The notes under the pieces are model-generated. The model made no database searches, was not told where the DNA came from, and saw nothing but the letters and a program-made list of their open reading frames with translations. Positions 16,937-26,892 of a DNA stretch of 64,000 nt are shown in pieces. Position 1 is the stretch's first letter. The number at the start of each line of letters is the position of its first letter. The position numbers and the translations under genes were made by a program. This stretch comes from Nonlabens spongiae (lineage in GTDB: Bacteria > Bacteroidota > Bacteroidia > Flavobacteriales > Flavobacteriaceae): contig NZ_CP019344.1 in NCBI RefSeq assembly GCF_002117125.1, forward strand, positions 2,942,501 to 3,006,500. Reading direction: 5' to 3'.

Positions 16937-19900
16937 ATGCTGAATAAGAGCATCAAATTTTTAATAGAAAATAAATTAGTAGCTGTATTGCTATTAGCCT
17001 TGTTTGTGGCTTGGGGCGTGGTAAACGCACCTTTTGAATGGAACACGGGCTCACTTCCCCGAAACCCCGTTGCCGTTGATGCCATACCTGATATTGGTGA
17101 AAACCAACAAATCGTATTTACGAAATGGGATGGACGTTCCCCTCAGGATATCGAAGACCAAATAACCTATCCATTAACAACCTCGCTACTTGGAATTCCG
17201 GGAGTTAAGACGATTCGTAGTTCTTCAATGTTTGGGTTTTCAAGTATCTACATCATATTTGAAGAAGATATTGAGTTTTACTGGAGCCGAAGCCGAATTC
17301 TTGAAAAACTAAATTCATTGCCAGCTGGGTTACTTCCTGAAGGTGTTAATCCTGCTTTAGGACCAGATGCGACTGGTCTTGGGCAAATTTATTGGTACAC
17401 GCTCGAAGGTCGTGACGAAAATGGAAATGTGACTGGCGGTTGGGATTTGCAAGAATTAAGAAGCATCCAAGATTTCTATGTGAAATATGCTTTGTCATCT
17501 GCAAGCGGCGTTTCAGAAGTGGCTTCCATCGGCGGATATGTATTAGAATATCAAGTAGATGTCAATCCCGAATTAATGCGGCAATACAACATAGGCTTAA
17601 ATGAGGTTGTAAAAGCAGTAAAGCAAAGTAATAAGGATGTTGGTGCACAAACACTCGAAATCAACCAAGCTGAATACCTCATAAGAGGGCTGGGATATAT
17701 AAAGAAGCTGTCCGACTTAGAAAATGCAGTAGTTACATCAAAGGATTTTACATCCATCCGTATAAAGGATATTGCAAAAGTTACACACGGTCCCGCCACA
17801 CGAAGGGGCATATTGGACAAAGAAGGCGCCGAGGTTGTTGGTGGCGTTGTAGTGGCACGTTATGGTGCCAATCCTATGGAAGTCATCAACAATGTTAAAG
17901 AAAAAATAAACGAGCTAAGTTCTGGGCTTCCATCAAAAACATTAAGCGATGGGAGGACTTCGCAATTAACCATCGTACCCTTTTATGACAGAACAGAACT
18001 AATCCAAGAAACCTTGGGCACACTTGATGAAGCGCTCACCTTGGAAATTTTGATAACCATTTTTGTGATTATCATAATGGTCTTCAATTTAAGGGCTTCC
18101 GTATTGATTTCCGGATTATTGCCTGTTGCGGTTTTGATGGTCTTTATTTCTATGAAACTGTTCAATGTAGATGCAAATATTGTCGCTTTATCTGGTATTG
18201 CAATTGCTATTGGAACAATGGTCGATGTGGGCGTTATCCTTTCAGAAAATGTCTTGCGGCATATTGATGAAAATGAAGAAAAGCTACCTATGAATACGGT
18301 AGTCTATAATGCGACTGCCGAAGTTTCTGGTGCCATCTTAACTGCAGTAATGACTACCATTATAAGTTTCATTCCTGTATTTACTATGATCGGTGCCGAA
18401 GGGAAATTGTTTAGACCATTGGCATTTACAAAAACGGCAGCACTCACCGCATCTCTTATTGTTGCCCTATTTTTAATTCCACCATTTGCGGCCTATTTAT
18501 TCAAAAAGAGAAATTTAAAAACTTCTTTTAGTTATATGCTAAATGGAGCATTGATTGTTTTTGGCGTTTTAGCTCTAATTTTTGGCTATCCCCTTGGGCT
18601 GATTTTAGTCGCTTTTGGTGTTGTTGGCTTCCTTTCACTAAAGGAAAAGATTACGTCAAAACGCGCCAACATCATCAATATATTTGTTTCGGCTTTTGCT
18701 ATCATATTCCTATTGGCGGAATATTGGAGACCACTGGGAGTAGATAGAAGTATCCTTATAAACTTAATCTTCGTTGGTCTTATCTGTTTTGGTCTTTTGG
18801 GTGTATTTACACTTTTTAGAAATTATTATGTTCGAATTTTAAATTGGGCATTACGCAATAAGCTGTTATTTCTTTCGATACCAACTGCCATTGTAATTTT
18901 TGGAGTGATGATTATGCGTAATACTGGTAAAGAGTTTATGCCTTCACTCAATGAGGGTTCATTCCTGTTAATGCCCACTTCAATGCCACACGCAGGTGTG
19001 GAGGAAAATAAACGCGTCCTACAGCAATTAGATATGGCCGTTGCGAGCATTCCAGAAATTGAAACTGTTGTCGGTAAATCTGGGCGTACAGAATCAGCAT
19101 TAGACCCTGCACCGTTATCGATGTATGAAAATATTATTCAATATAAATCTGAATATATTTTAAATGAACATCGCGAAAGACAACGCTTTAAGGTAAACGA
19201 AGACGGCTTATTTGTTTTAAAGGATGGTAGTTTAGTGACTAACCCTAATAGTGAAATTGAAGTAGAAGATGATGAGTATAAAGCCTCAAAGATTACGAAT
19301 CCATTCTCTGTAACAAGGGCACAGCTCATTCCAGATGACGATGGAGAATACTTTAGAAATTGGAGACCTGAAATTGAATCACCAGACGATATTTGGAAAG
19401 AAATCGTCAAGGTTACCAAACTTCCAGGTGTTACGTCTGCACCCAAGCTACAGCCCATAGAAACACGCTTGGTAATGCTACAGACTGGTATGCGAGCACC
19501 TATGGGAATTAAGGTGAAAGGACAGGATTTAAAAGAAATTGAGGCGTTTGGGGTACAATTGGAAGATATCTTAAAACAGGCCGAAGGTGTAAAAGAAGAA
19601 GCGGTCTTTGCCGACCGTATTGTGGGGAAACCCTACCTACTTATTGATATTGACAGAGAACGACTTGCGCGCTATGGTGTAACCATAGAACAGGTACAGC
19701 AAGTTATCCAGGTCTCTGTAGGTGGTATGGTGCTCTCACAAACGGTAGAAGGAAGAGAACGCTACGGCATTCGTGTGCGCTATCCCAGAGAATTACGTGC
19801 AAATCCAAATGACTTAAAAGACATTTATGTTCCTGTAGAAAAAGGGAGTCCGGTTCCGTTAAGTGAGTTGGCTACTATAAGATACGAACAAGGGCCGCAG

Positions 19901-20677
19901 GTCATTAAAAGTGAGGATACTTTTTTAGTTGGCTATGTGCTTTTTGATAAGCTGGATGGCTATGCAGAGGTTGATGTAGTGGAAAATGCTCAAGCACTTA
20001 TTCAACAAAAGATAGATAACGGTGAGCTAATTGTACCAAAAGGAATTAACTATCGCTTTACAGGTACATACGAAAACCAATTAAGAGCCGAAAAAACGCT
20101 AAGTGTGGTCGTGCCCTTGGCATTAGCTATCATATTCCTGATTCTATATTTCCAGTTTCGTTCAGTAAGTACATCGCTAATGGTATTTACTGGTATTGCC
20201 GTAGCCTTTGCGGGTGGGTTCTTAATGATTTGGGGTTATGGACAGGATTGGTTCCTGAATTTTAGCTTTTTTGGAGAAAACCTGCGAGACCTGTTCCAAA
20301 TGCACACAATAAACTTAAGTGTAGCTGTATGGGTTGGTTTTATCGCCCTGTTTGGTATTGCAACAGATGATGGTGTGGTGATGGCCACCTATCTCACTCA
20401 AACATTTGATAAAAACAAACCAACAGATAAATCTGCGATTAGAGCATCTGTAGTCGAAGCAGGGGAGAAACGAATTCGTCCCTGTTTGATGACGACCGCC
20501 ACTACCATACTCGCTTTACTGCCCGTATTAACATCAACAGGAAGAGGGAGTGATATAATGATTCCTATGGCTATCCCATCTTTTGGGGGGATGCTCATAG
20601 CACTTGTGACCCTATTTGTAGTACCGGTTTTGTTTAGCTGGACAAAAGAATTTCAATTGAAAAGAACTATTAGATGA
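16937..20677 (+). CDS. cusA: CusA/CzcA-type heavy-metal RND efflux pump
   Basis: A 1246-residue inner-membrane RND transporter. The start MLNKSIKFLIENKL leads straight into the first transmembrane helix. Helix 4 carries GIAIAIGTMVDVGVILSEN, closer to monovalent-metal CusA than to CzcA. It is about 200 residues longer than E. coli CusA: extra hydrophobic helices near 540-640 and a periplasmic insertion near 740-810. It would drive Cu(I)/Ag(I) export through the TolC-like protein encoded next (four-base ATGA overlap). The adaptor gene is separate, at 35965. Confidence 0.92.
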   Translation: MLNKSIKFLIENKLVAVLLLALFVAWGVVNAPFEWNTGSLPRNPVAVDAIPDIGENQQIVFTKWDGRSPQDIEDQITYPLTTSLLGIPGVKTIRSSSMFGFSSIYIIFEEDIEFYWSRSRILEKLNSLPAGLLPEGVNPALGPDATGLGQIYWYTLEGRDENGNVTGGWDLQELRSIQDFYVKYALSSASGVSEVASIGGYVLEYQVDVNPELMRQYNIGLNEVVKAVKQSNKDVGAQTLEINQAEYLIRGLGYIKKLSDLENAVVTSKDFTSIRIKDIAKVTHGPATRRGILDKEGAEVVGGVVVARYGANPMEVINNVKEKINELSSGLPSKTLSDGRTSQLTIVPFYDRTELIQETLGTLDEALTLEILITIFVIIIMVFNLRASVLISGLLPVAVLMVFISMKLFNVDANIVALSGIAIAIGTMVDVGVILSENVLRHIDENEEKLPMNTVVYNATAEVSGAILTAVMTTIISFIPVFTMIGAEGKLFRPLAFTKTAALTASLIVALFLIPPFAAYLFKKRNLKTSFSYMLNGALIVFGVLALIFGYPLGLILVAFGVVGFLSLKEKITSKRANIINIFVSAFAIIFLLAEYWRPLGVDRSILINLIFVGLICFGLLGVFTLFRNYYVRILNWALRNKLLFLSIPTAIVIFGVMIMRNTGKEFMPSLNEGSFLLMPTSMPHAGVEENKRVLQQLDMAVASIPEIETVVGKSGRTESALDPAPLSMYENIIQYKSEYILNEHRERQRFKVNEDGLFVLKDGSLVTNPNSEIEVEDDEYKASKITNPFSVTRAQLIPDDDGEYFRNWRPEIESPDDIWKEIVKVTKLPGVTSAPKLQPIETRLVMLQTGMRAPMGIKVKGQDLKEIEAFGVQLEDILKQAEGVKEEAVFADRIVGKPYLLIDIDRERLARYGVTIEQVQQVIQVSVGGMVLSQTVEGRERYGIRVRYPRELRANPNDLKDIYVPVEKGSPVPLSELATIRYEQGPQVIKSEDTFLVGYVLFDKLDGYAEVDVVENAQALIQQKIDNGELIVPKGINYRFTGTYENQLRAEKTLSVVVPLALAIIFLILYFQFRSVSTSLMVFTGIAVAFAGGFLMIWGYGQDWFLNFSFFGENLRDLFQMHTINLSVAVWVGFIALFGIATDDGVVMATYLTQTFDKNKPTDKSAIRASVVEAGEKRIRPCLMTTATTILALLPVLTSTGRGSDIMIPMAIPSFGGMLIALVTLFVVPVLFSWTKEFQLKRTIR

Positions 20678-21891
20678 GATATATAATTGTAATAGCACTT
20701 GTTTTTATTGCTTTCGCGAAAGCTGATGCACAACAACTGGCATCCTATATTCAGGAAGCCGAAAATAACAGTCCAGAAATTCAAGCATTTGAGCTGCGTT
20801 ACAATATCGCCGAAGAAAAAGTAAACGAAGCCGATTGGTTACCTAACACGCTTGTTGGCGCGGGTTATTTTGTTAGTGAACCCGAAACCAGAACAGGTGC
20901 ACAACGTGCACGCTTTTCGGTATCACAAATGCTACCTTGGTTTGGCACCGTTACCGCAAGAGAAAATTATGCGAGTTCAATGGCAGATGCTCAATATGTG
21001 GATATTGTCATTGCGAAACGAAGATTAGCACTATCAGTATCGCAATCCTATTACAAACTATATTCAATCAAGGCAAAACAACTTGTTTTGGATGAAAACA
21101 TTCAGTTGTTGGAAACCTATGAGCGTTTGGCATTGACCTCTGTAGAAGTTGGAAATGCCTCGGCTGTTGATGTGCTGCGGTTACAGATTCGGCAAAACGA
21201 ACTGGTGCAGCAAAAGGAAGTATTGGAACAAGATTACTTAGCAGAACAAACGGTATTTAATAATTTATTGAATCGCGACGAAACACTTGAAGTCCAAGTA
21301 CCACAAGAGTTGACTATTCCTGATGAAGAACCATTGGTCTCTAATGAGAACCTCAAACTCAATCCAGAGCTTTTAAAATATGATAAGCTGTACGAATCTG
21401 TTGAGCAGTCAGAAGCATTAAACCAAAAAGAGAGTGCGCCAAACATAGGTTTTGGATTGGATTATGTTCCGGTTTCAGAGCGTCCCGATATGAATTTTTC
21501 CGATAACGGAAAGGATATCGTGATGCCAATGGTTTCAATCTCAATTCCAATTTTCAATAATAGGTACAAGTCAATTACCAAGCAAAATGAATTGAGACAG
21601 TTAGAGATTACATCACAAAAAGAAGATAGGTTAAATAGACTTGAAACGCTTCTTGCACAGGCTCAGTACAACCGAAACAGTATGAAAATAAAGTTTAATG
21701 TTCAGTCAAAAAATTTGCAACAGGCTAATGACGCAGAAGAAATATTGATTAAGAACTATGAAACAGGTACGATAGATTTCAATGACGTATTGGACGTTCA
21801 GGAACTTCAGTTGAAGTTTCAGATAAACCTAATTGAATCCATTAAAGGCTATTATACAGAGTATGCTATGGTTAATTATCTAAGTAGTTAA
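20674..21891 (+). CDS. TolC family outer-membrane efflux channel (CusC/CzcC type)
   Basis: A 405-residue TolC-family protein with signal peptide, then two repeats of coiled-coil and strand segments (for example RLALSVSQSYYKLYSIKAKQ and a similar stretch after 340). It would form the outer-membrane duct of the metal pump. The signal peptide region AFAKADA is encoded by the palindrome GCTTTCGCGAAAGC (20710-20723), the only copy of that repeat in the island. Confidence 0.88.
   Translation: MRYIIVIALVFIAFAKADAQQLASYIQEAENNSPEIQAFELRYNIAEEKVNEADWLPNTLVGAGYFVSEPETRTGAQRARFSVSQMLPWFGTVTARENYASSMADAQYVDIVIAKRRLALSVSQSYYKLYSIKAKQLVLDENIQLLETYERLALTSVEVGNASAVDVLRLQIRQNELVQQKEVLEQDYLAEQTVFNNLLNRDETLEVQVPQELTIPDEEPLVSNENLKLNPELLKYDKLYESVEQSEALNQKESAPNIGFGLDYVPVSERPDMNFSDNGKDIVMPMVSISIPIFNNRYKSITKQNELRQLEITSQKEDRLNRLETLLAQAQYNRNSMKIKFNVQSKNLQQANDAEEILIKNYETGTIDFNDVLDVQELQLKFQINLIESIKGYYTEYAMVNYLSS
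20710..20723. repeat. Iterated palindrome GCTTTCGCGAAAGC, copy within tolC-like gene
   Basis: A perfect 14-bp palindrome lying in the signal-peptide codons, read as AFAKA. It lacks the outer CG pair seen in most chromosomal copies. It is the only copy in the first 49 kb. Confidence 0.7.
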
Positions 21892-21963
21892 GAATTGAAC
21901 GAAAAAAGATAAATAATTTAATCACAATGCATTATAGTAATATGAATTTAAAAACAGAGAACA

Positions 21964-24336
21964 ATGATTAGAAAAATGATGATGATAATTGTGCTTCTTA
22001 TTTCAACAAAGAGTATAGCACAATTTGTAGCTAACAAGACTGAAGAAAATATAGATAATTGGCCAGAACGAGTCTATGACCTTACCATTGACTACGAGAC
22101 TGTAAATTTTACTGGCAAAGATGTCAAGGCTATGACCATTAATGGTGGTATCCCAGGACCTAATCTTGAGTTTAATGAAGGTGAGTTTGCCATTATTAAT
22201 GTGACCAATAAAATGGATGAGGAAACATCTGTACATTGGCACGGTTTAATTCTTCCAAACTTTTACGACGGCGTGCCATATCTAACTACACCACCAATTA
22301 AACCGGGTGAAACCCAACAATACAAATTCGCACTGAAACAATCTGGTACGTACTGGTATCATTCACATACAGGTCTACAAGAGCAAAGAGGCGTTTATGG
22401 CTCAATTCAAATCAATCCTAAAAAAACTGATTTAGAATATGACAAAGACTTGGTACTCGTCCTCTCAGATTGGATGGATGAAAACCCCAAGACACAGCTT
22501 AGAAACTTAAAGCGTGGCAATGAGTGGTATCTTATAAAGAAAAACCAAGTACAAAGTTGGGACAAGGTTATTGCCAAGGGAGCTGTAGGTGCAAAATTAG
22601 AAATGATGTGGTACAGAATGCCCGATATGGCAATTTTAGATAATTATTATGATAAGTTTTTTATTAATGGAGGGGCAGAACAGAATTATCCCGATTTCAG
22701 TCCCGGCGAAAAGGTTAGAGTACGATTTATAAATGCCGCAGCTGCTTCTTACTTCTGGCTCACGTTCGGTGGTGAAGATCCAATGTTGGTTTCAGCAGAT
22801 GGTCTGGATGTTGTCCCCGTAAAGAAAAACAAAACACTAATCGGTGTTGCAGAAACCTATGACTTTATTGTAACCATCCCAGAAAGCGGAAAATTGGAAA
22901 TACTTGCTACCTCACAAGATGGTTCTGGTCAGGCATCAGCTTATTTAGGAACCGGCAAAATTTTGAATGCGCCTAAAGTTCCAAAACCAGACTTGATAAA
23001 GCAAATGCAAGAAATGATGTCAATGGATATGAAAATGGGCGCACCTGCAGCCAAGTTCAATCCTTCAAAGAACGATTCCATTGAAAAGATGAAAAAATAT
23101 GCGATGAAGATGGATGGAATGCAAATGGACGGAATGAATATGAAAGACGATAATATGAAGATGGATGGGATGCAGAAAGACAAAGATTCCACGAAAATGA
23201 AGCACGACGAAATGGCTCACGAAGATATGAAAATGGAAAGTGACAACGGGCAAATGAACGGCGGAATGAAAATGGGCTATATCGTGCCGCAAGACAAGGT
23301 TATTGGCGACAATATGAAAACAGGAGGAAATCCAGAATTTAACTATAACTATTTAAAAGCACCGGGAAACACTGAGTTTGAAGATGGAAAACCTGTGCGT
23401 GAAATGCTTTTCAACCTAACGGGAAATATGAATCGCTACGTATGGTCTATCAACGGTGTTCCGCTTTCTGAAACCGATAAAATTAAAATCAACCAAGGCG
23501 AAGTGGTTCGTATAACCCTGAACAATATGACGATGATGCATCACCCTATGCACCTACACGGTCACTTTTTTAGGGTGCTTAATGAAAATGGCGAGCGTAG
23601 TCCGTTAAAGCATACTGTAAACGTTGCACCTATGCAGAAAGTGGTTATCGAATTTGATGCCGTTGAGTATGGCGATTGGTTTTTCCATTGCCACGTACTT
23701 TACCATATAAATAGTGGGATGGCAAGGGTCTTCAGCTATGATACACCACGGGATGAAAGATTAAAAGGCTATCCACTTACTAATTTGACCACAGAAGCAG
23801 ACCATATGTGGACTTGGGGAGAAGTTACTGGCGCAAGCCATATGACAGAATTGTTTTATACAGCAACCAATATACGTAACCAGTTCATAGTAAGAGGAGA
23901 ATATGGTTGGAATGAAAATTTAGAAGCAGAGTTTACATACGAGCGTTGGCTCAATAGTTACTTCAGGGTTTTTGGTGGTGTAAATGTTGAAAATGAAGGC
24001 GAAGATAGTCTTGATGAGATTTCCACTACGGGTGTAGTCGGTGTGAGGTATCTACTTCCATTACTTATAGATTCCGATTTGAGAATAGATAATAAACTAA
24101 GACCAACAATCTCTTTCGCCACAGCAACAATGATATTTAGAAATGTTGCACTGTACGGTGAGTACGAATACCAAATGGACTTTGGTTGGGTTACAGATTT
24201 TGAGGAAGGAACTGATTTTAAAGAAGAAACTACTTGGCAAGTAGGTTTAGAGTTCGTTTTGAGTCGTGATTTCTCTTTGATGGGGAGCTATGACAACCGA
24301 TTTGGAGCAGGTGGAGGATTATCGCTAAGATTTTAA
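21964..24336 (+). CDS. Multicopper oxidase (CopA-like) with C-terminal barrel-like domain
   Basis: A 790-residue protein. Signal peptide to about 20; cupredoxin copper ligands HWHGL (91-95), WYHSHTG near 133, HHPMHLHGHFF near 526, and HCHVLYHINSGM near 575-586 with the axial Met. Residues about 345-440 are a Met/Asp/Lys-rich insertion of MDGM-type repeats. From about 625 the sequence changes to alternating strand-like segments ending GGGLSLRF, resembling the CopB/PcoB outer-membrane barrel. It probably oxidises periplasmic Cu(I). The oxidase and CopB-like parts are usually separate proteins. Confidence 0.87.
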   Translation: MIRKMMMIIVLLISTKSIAQFVANKTEENIDNWPERVYDLTIDYETVNFTGKDVKAMTINGGIPGPNLEFNEGEFAIINVTNKMDEETSVHWHGLILPNFYDGVPYLTTPPIKPGETQQYKFALKQSGTYWYHSHTGLQEQRGVYGSIQINPKKTDLEYDKDLVLVLSDWMDENPKTQLRNLKRGNEWYLIKKNQVQSWDKVIAKGAVGAKLEMMWYRMPDMAILDNYYDKFFINGGAEQNYPDFSPGEKVRVRFINAAAASYFWLTFGGEDPMLVSADGLDVVPVKKNKTLIGVAETYDFIVTIPESGKLEILATSQDGSGQASAYLGTGKILNAPKVPKPDLIKQMQEMMSMDMKMGAPAAKFNPSKNDSIEKMKKYAMKMDGMQMDGMNMKDDNMKMDGMQKDKDSTKMKHDEMAHEDMKMESDNGQMNGGMKMGYIVPQDKVIGDNMKTGGNPEFNYNYLKAPGNTEFEDGKPVREMLFNLTGNMNRYVWSINGVPLSETDKIKINQGEVVRITLNNMTMMHHPMHLHGHFFRVLNENGERSPLKHTVNVAPMQKVVIEFDAVEYGDWFFHCHVLYHINSGMARVFSYDTPRDERLKGYPLTNLTTEADHMWTWGEVTGASHMTELFYTATNIRNQFIVRGEYGWNENLEAEFTYERWLNSYFRVFGGVNVENEGEDSLDEISTTGVVGVRYLLPLLIDSDLRIDNKLRPTISFATATMIFRNVALYGEYEYQMDFGWVTDFEEGTDFKEETTWQVGLEFVLSRDFSLMGSYDNRFGAGGGLSLRF

Positions 24337-24339
24337 GAA

Positions 24340-25647
24340 ATGGCACAATACAAGAAAAATAGTTTGAGTTTAACCGGAGCGGTATCGCTTGGTACTGGTG
24401 TAATGATAGGTGCAGGAATATTTGCCTTATTAGGACAGGTAGCTGAGTTATCAGGGCAATGGTTTCCGTATGCATTTCTTGTAGGCGCTATCATTTCAGG
24501 ATTTAGTGCATATACGTATGTGAAACTTTCCAATGCATATCCATCTGCTGGCGGTATTGCTACCTATCTAAAAAAGATATATGGTAAGGGTGCGGTAACA
24601 GCTTCTGGAGCGTTACTAATGGCACTTTCAATGGTCATTAATGAAAGTTTGGTAGCACGTACTTTTGGTTCGTACACGCTTCAATTATTCGATATAAATG
24701 ACAATAGTGTTTGGGTGCCTATCCTTGGGGTAGTGCTGTTAATCGTTGCGTTTTTAATCAATATTTCTGGAAACAATATCATTGGCAAATCTTCCTTTGT
24801 AATGGCTATTTTAAAAATTGGAGGTATTGCAATTTTTGCCATTGGTGGATTATGGGCGGCAGGATTTTCATTTTCTGAAGTTGTCCCTTCAGAAAGTTTG
24901 ACAGAATACCCCATTACCAATTATTTAGGAGCCTTGGCCCTTTCAATCTTAGCTTATAAGGGCTTTACCACGATTACGAATAGTGGTGAGGAAATCACCA
25001 ACCCCAATAAAAATGTAGGGCGTGCAATTATAATATCACTGGTTATCTGTACCGTGGTATATCTACTTGTTGCATTTGCTGTTTCTTCTAACCTTACTAT
25101 TGAAGAAATAATCAAAGCTAAGGACTATTCATTGGCCGAGGCATCAAGGCCTGCTTTCGGAAAGTACGGATTGTGGTTCACGGTGGGTATCGCAATCATA
25201 GCTACTATCTCAGGTGTGGTAGCAAGCATTTTTGCAGTGTCAAGGATGACTACAATGCTAACTCAGATGAATCTAATTCCCCATAAACATTTTGGGTTAC
25301 CTGGTAAGTTGCAAAAACATATGCTCATTTACACCGTGGTTTTGGCACTTACAATGACCATTCTTTTTGACCTTACAAGAATTGCCTCACTAGGTGCTAT
25401 TTTCTATCTAATTATGGATATAGGAATTCATTGGGGCGTACTTAAAAATATGAGAAAAGAGATAAACGCCCGTGCCTCTATTCTATATACTGCTATATTA
25501 TTGGATTGTATTGTTTTGGCCGCGTTCTTATTGATAAAGGCTTCTAGCGACCTACTGGTCGTAATTGTAGCTGCAATACTGATGGTGTTGATTTTTTTAG
25601 GCGAAAAATGGTTTCTAAAAAATAAAAGTGAAGAAAAAGAAAAATAG
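24340..25647 (+). CDS. APC family amino acid permease
   Basis: A 435-residue, roughly 12-helix transporter with the APC signature near the N-terminus (SLTGAVSLGTGVMIGAGIFALLG) and GFTTITNSGEEITNPNKNVGRAI, the conserved loop of cationic/neutral amino acid permeases. It begins three bases after the oxidase stop codon. Its role in a copper cluster is unclear; it may import an amino acid or move a metal complex. Confidence 0.88.
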   Translation: MAQYKKNSLSLTGAVSLGTGVMIGAGIFALLGQVAELSGQWFPYAFLVGAIISGFSAYTYVKLSNAYPSAGGIATYLKKIYGKGAVTASGALLMALSMVINESLVARTFGSYTLQLFDINDNSVWVPILGVVLLIVAFLINISGNNIIGKSSFVMAILKIGGIAIFAIGGLWAAGFSFSEVVPSESLTEYPITNYLGALALSILAYKGFTTITNSGEEITNPNKNVGRAIIISLVICTVVYLLVAFAVSSNLTIEEIIKAKDYSLAEASRPAFGKYGLWFTVGIAIIATISGVVASIFAVSRMTTMLTQMNLIPHKHFGLPGKLQKHMLIYTVVLALTMTILFDLTRIASLGAIFYLIMDIGIHWGVLKNMRKEINARASILYTAILLDCIVLAAFLLIKASSDLLVVIVAAILMVLIFLGEKWFLKNKSEEKEK

Positions 25648-25680
25648 ATAGACGATTTATAAATTTCAAAAAATAATAAA

Positions 25681-26154
25681 ATGAAAACAACAGTAAAACT
25701 TTTAATGGTAATAGGAATATTAGGAACATTCGTTGGTTGCAAATCAACTTTCAATGCAAGTGAAACTATGCAGGTTGAAGAAAATAGAAATGCTGTTTAT
25801 GAAGAAATCATTTCAAACCCTGTTCAGTTTGCTGCATTCATAAGTGAGGCTCGAAAAAATGAAGAAGCCAAAATGATATTGATGAAATCCCATATGGAAC
25901 AAATGGAATCTGGCAATATGAAAGTGATGATGCAGAAAAACCCTGAGATGAAAGAAAAAATGCAATCGCATATGCAAAAGATGATGGATGAAAACCCAGA
26001 AATGAAGGTGAAGATGCAAGAGAAGATGCTTAACATTATGATGCAGAGCGAAAAAGGGAGAAAAATGCTTATGGAAAAAATTCACGGTAATGATGAAATG
26101 AAAAAAGAGATGAAAAAAAGAATGTCACAAATGATGGATGAGAACCCGAAATGA
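25681..26154 (+). CDS. Met-rich lipoprotein, frameshifted at the C-terminus
   Basis: A 157-residue lipoprotein (lipobox FVGC) with repeated MxxxNPEMKxKM units, a likely Cu(I)/Ag(I)-binding sequestration protein. It stops at DENPK, but the codons beyond (26151-26240) continue the same Met repeat in another frame (MMKEMMQKMMEKNPEMM...). One missing base near 26145-26150, turning CCAGAA-type sequence into CCCGAA, explains this. The ancestral protein was about 30 residues longer; the shortened form may still work because the repeat is modular. Confidence 0.75.
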   Translation: MKTTVKLLMVIGILGTFVGCKSTFNASETMQVEENRNAVYEEIISNPVQFAAFISEARKNEEAKMILMKSHMEQMESGNMKVMMQKNPEMKEKMQSHMQKMMDENPEMKVKMQEKMLNIMMQSEKGRKMLMEKIHGNDEMKKEMKKRMSQMMDENPK

Positions 26155-26240
26155 TGAAAGAAATGATGCAAAAGATGATGGAAAAAAATCCAGAAATGAT
26201 GCAGAAAATGAAAGAAAAGATGAAGAATAAAGGGCAGTAA
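26151..26240 (+). pseudogene. Out-of-frame Met-rich tail of the preceding lipoprotein
   Basis: Twenty-nine codons reading MMKEMMQKMM...MKNKGQ, starting at ATG 26151 and overlapping the preceding stop (ATGATG/TGA). Composition and repeat spacing match the upstream gene, so this is its detached end. Because an ATG overlaps the upstream stop, separate translation of a 29-residue Met peptide by re-initiation is possible. Confidence 0.6.
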
Positions 26241-26298
26241 ATTTCCGAAATCTATTGGCAATGAGAACAGTTTATTTAACAATTAAAAAGATATAGTT

Positions 26299-26490
26299 AT
26301 GATGATGTGGTGGTGGATACTAATACCGATTGTTTTGATTTTAGCCATATTCCTGTTTAGAGGAGGAAGTTTGCGAAACTCTGGAAGTAAGGAAAATTCT
26401 ATGGATATACTAGACAACCGTTTTGCAAAGGGCGAAATATCAAAAGAGGAATACGAAGAACAAAAACGAACGATTAACTCTAAAAACTAA
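26299..26490 (+). CDS. SHOCT domain membrane protein
   Basis: Sixty-three residues: one transmembrane segment at the N-terminus (WWWILIPIVLILAIFLF) and a C-terminal SHOCT motif, ILDNRFAKGEISKEEYEEQK. It is the counterpart of the gene at 10595-10813. It is followed four bases later by the DUF302 gene. Confidence 0.75.
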   Translation: MMMWWWILIPIVLILAIFLFRGGSLRNSGSKENSMDILDNRFAKGEISKEEYEEQKRTINSKN

Positions 26491-26494
26491 GAAG

Positions 26495-26884
26495 ATGAAC
26501 TATTATTTCAATAAAACCCTGAATGAGGACTTTGACAAAGTAATGGAAAAGGTTACTGAGGAACTGAAAAAAGAAGGTTTCGGAATACTAACAGAAATCA
26601 ATGTAAATGAAACGCTAAAGAAGAAACTTGATGTTGATTTCAGAAGATATCAAATCTTAGGTGCTTGCAATCCACCATTTGCTCATAAGGCTCTAGAAGC
26701 AGAAGATAAAATAGGTACGATGTTGCCTTGCAATGTTATAGTTCAACAAAAAAATGAAACTACAGTAGAGGTAGCGGCAATTAATCCGCTAGCATCGATG
26801 CAGGCAGTTGAGAATGAAAAATTAAATGATGTTGCCAATGAAATTACAGAGAGGCTCAAAAATGTTGTCAACCGATTGAAATAA
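26495..26884 (+). CDS. DUF302 domain protein (first of two)
   Basis: A 129-residue protein matching DUF302 throughout: LKKEGFGILTEINVNETLKKK, RYQILGACNPPFAHKALEAEDKIGTMLPCNVIV. The start MNYYFNK was chosen because the longer in-frame start overlaps the SHOCT gene and adds a lysine-rich stretch. No signal peptide, so probably cytoplasmic. DUF302 proteins are common near copper and sulfur genes; function unknown, though the conserved ACNP and LPC cysteines are candidate metal ligands. Confidence 0.82.
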   Translation: MNYYFNKTLNEDFDKVMEKVTEELKKEGFGILTEINVNETLKKKLDVDFRRYQILGACNPPFAHKALEAEDKIGTMLPCNVIVQQKNETTVEVAAINPLASMQAVENEKLNDVANEITERLKNVVNRLK

Positions 26885-26892
26885 AATATAGT

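Noticed and set aside
23065..23292. His-rich minus-strand ORF inside the multicopper oxidase
   Set aside because: It mirrors the MDGM repeat codons; the oxidase on the plus strand is unbroken.
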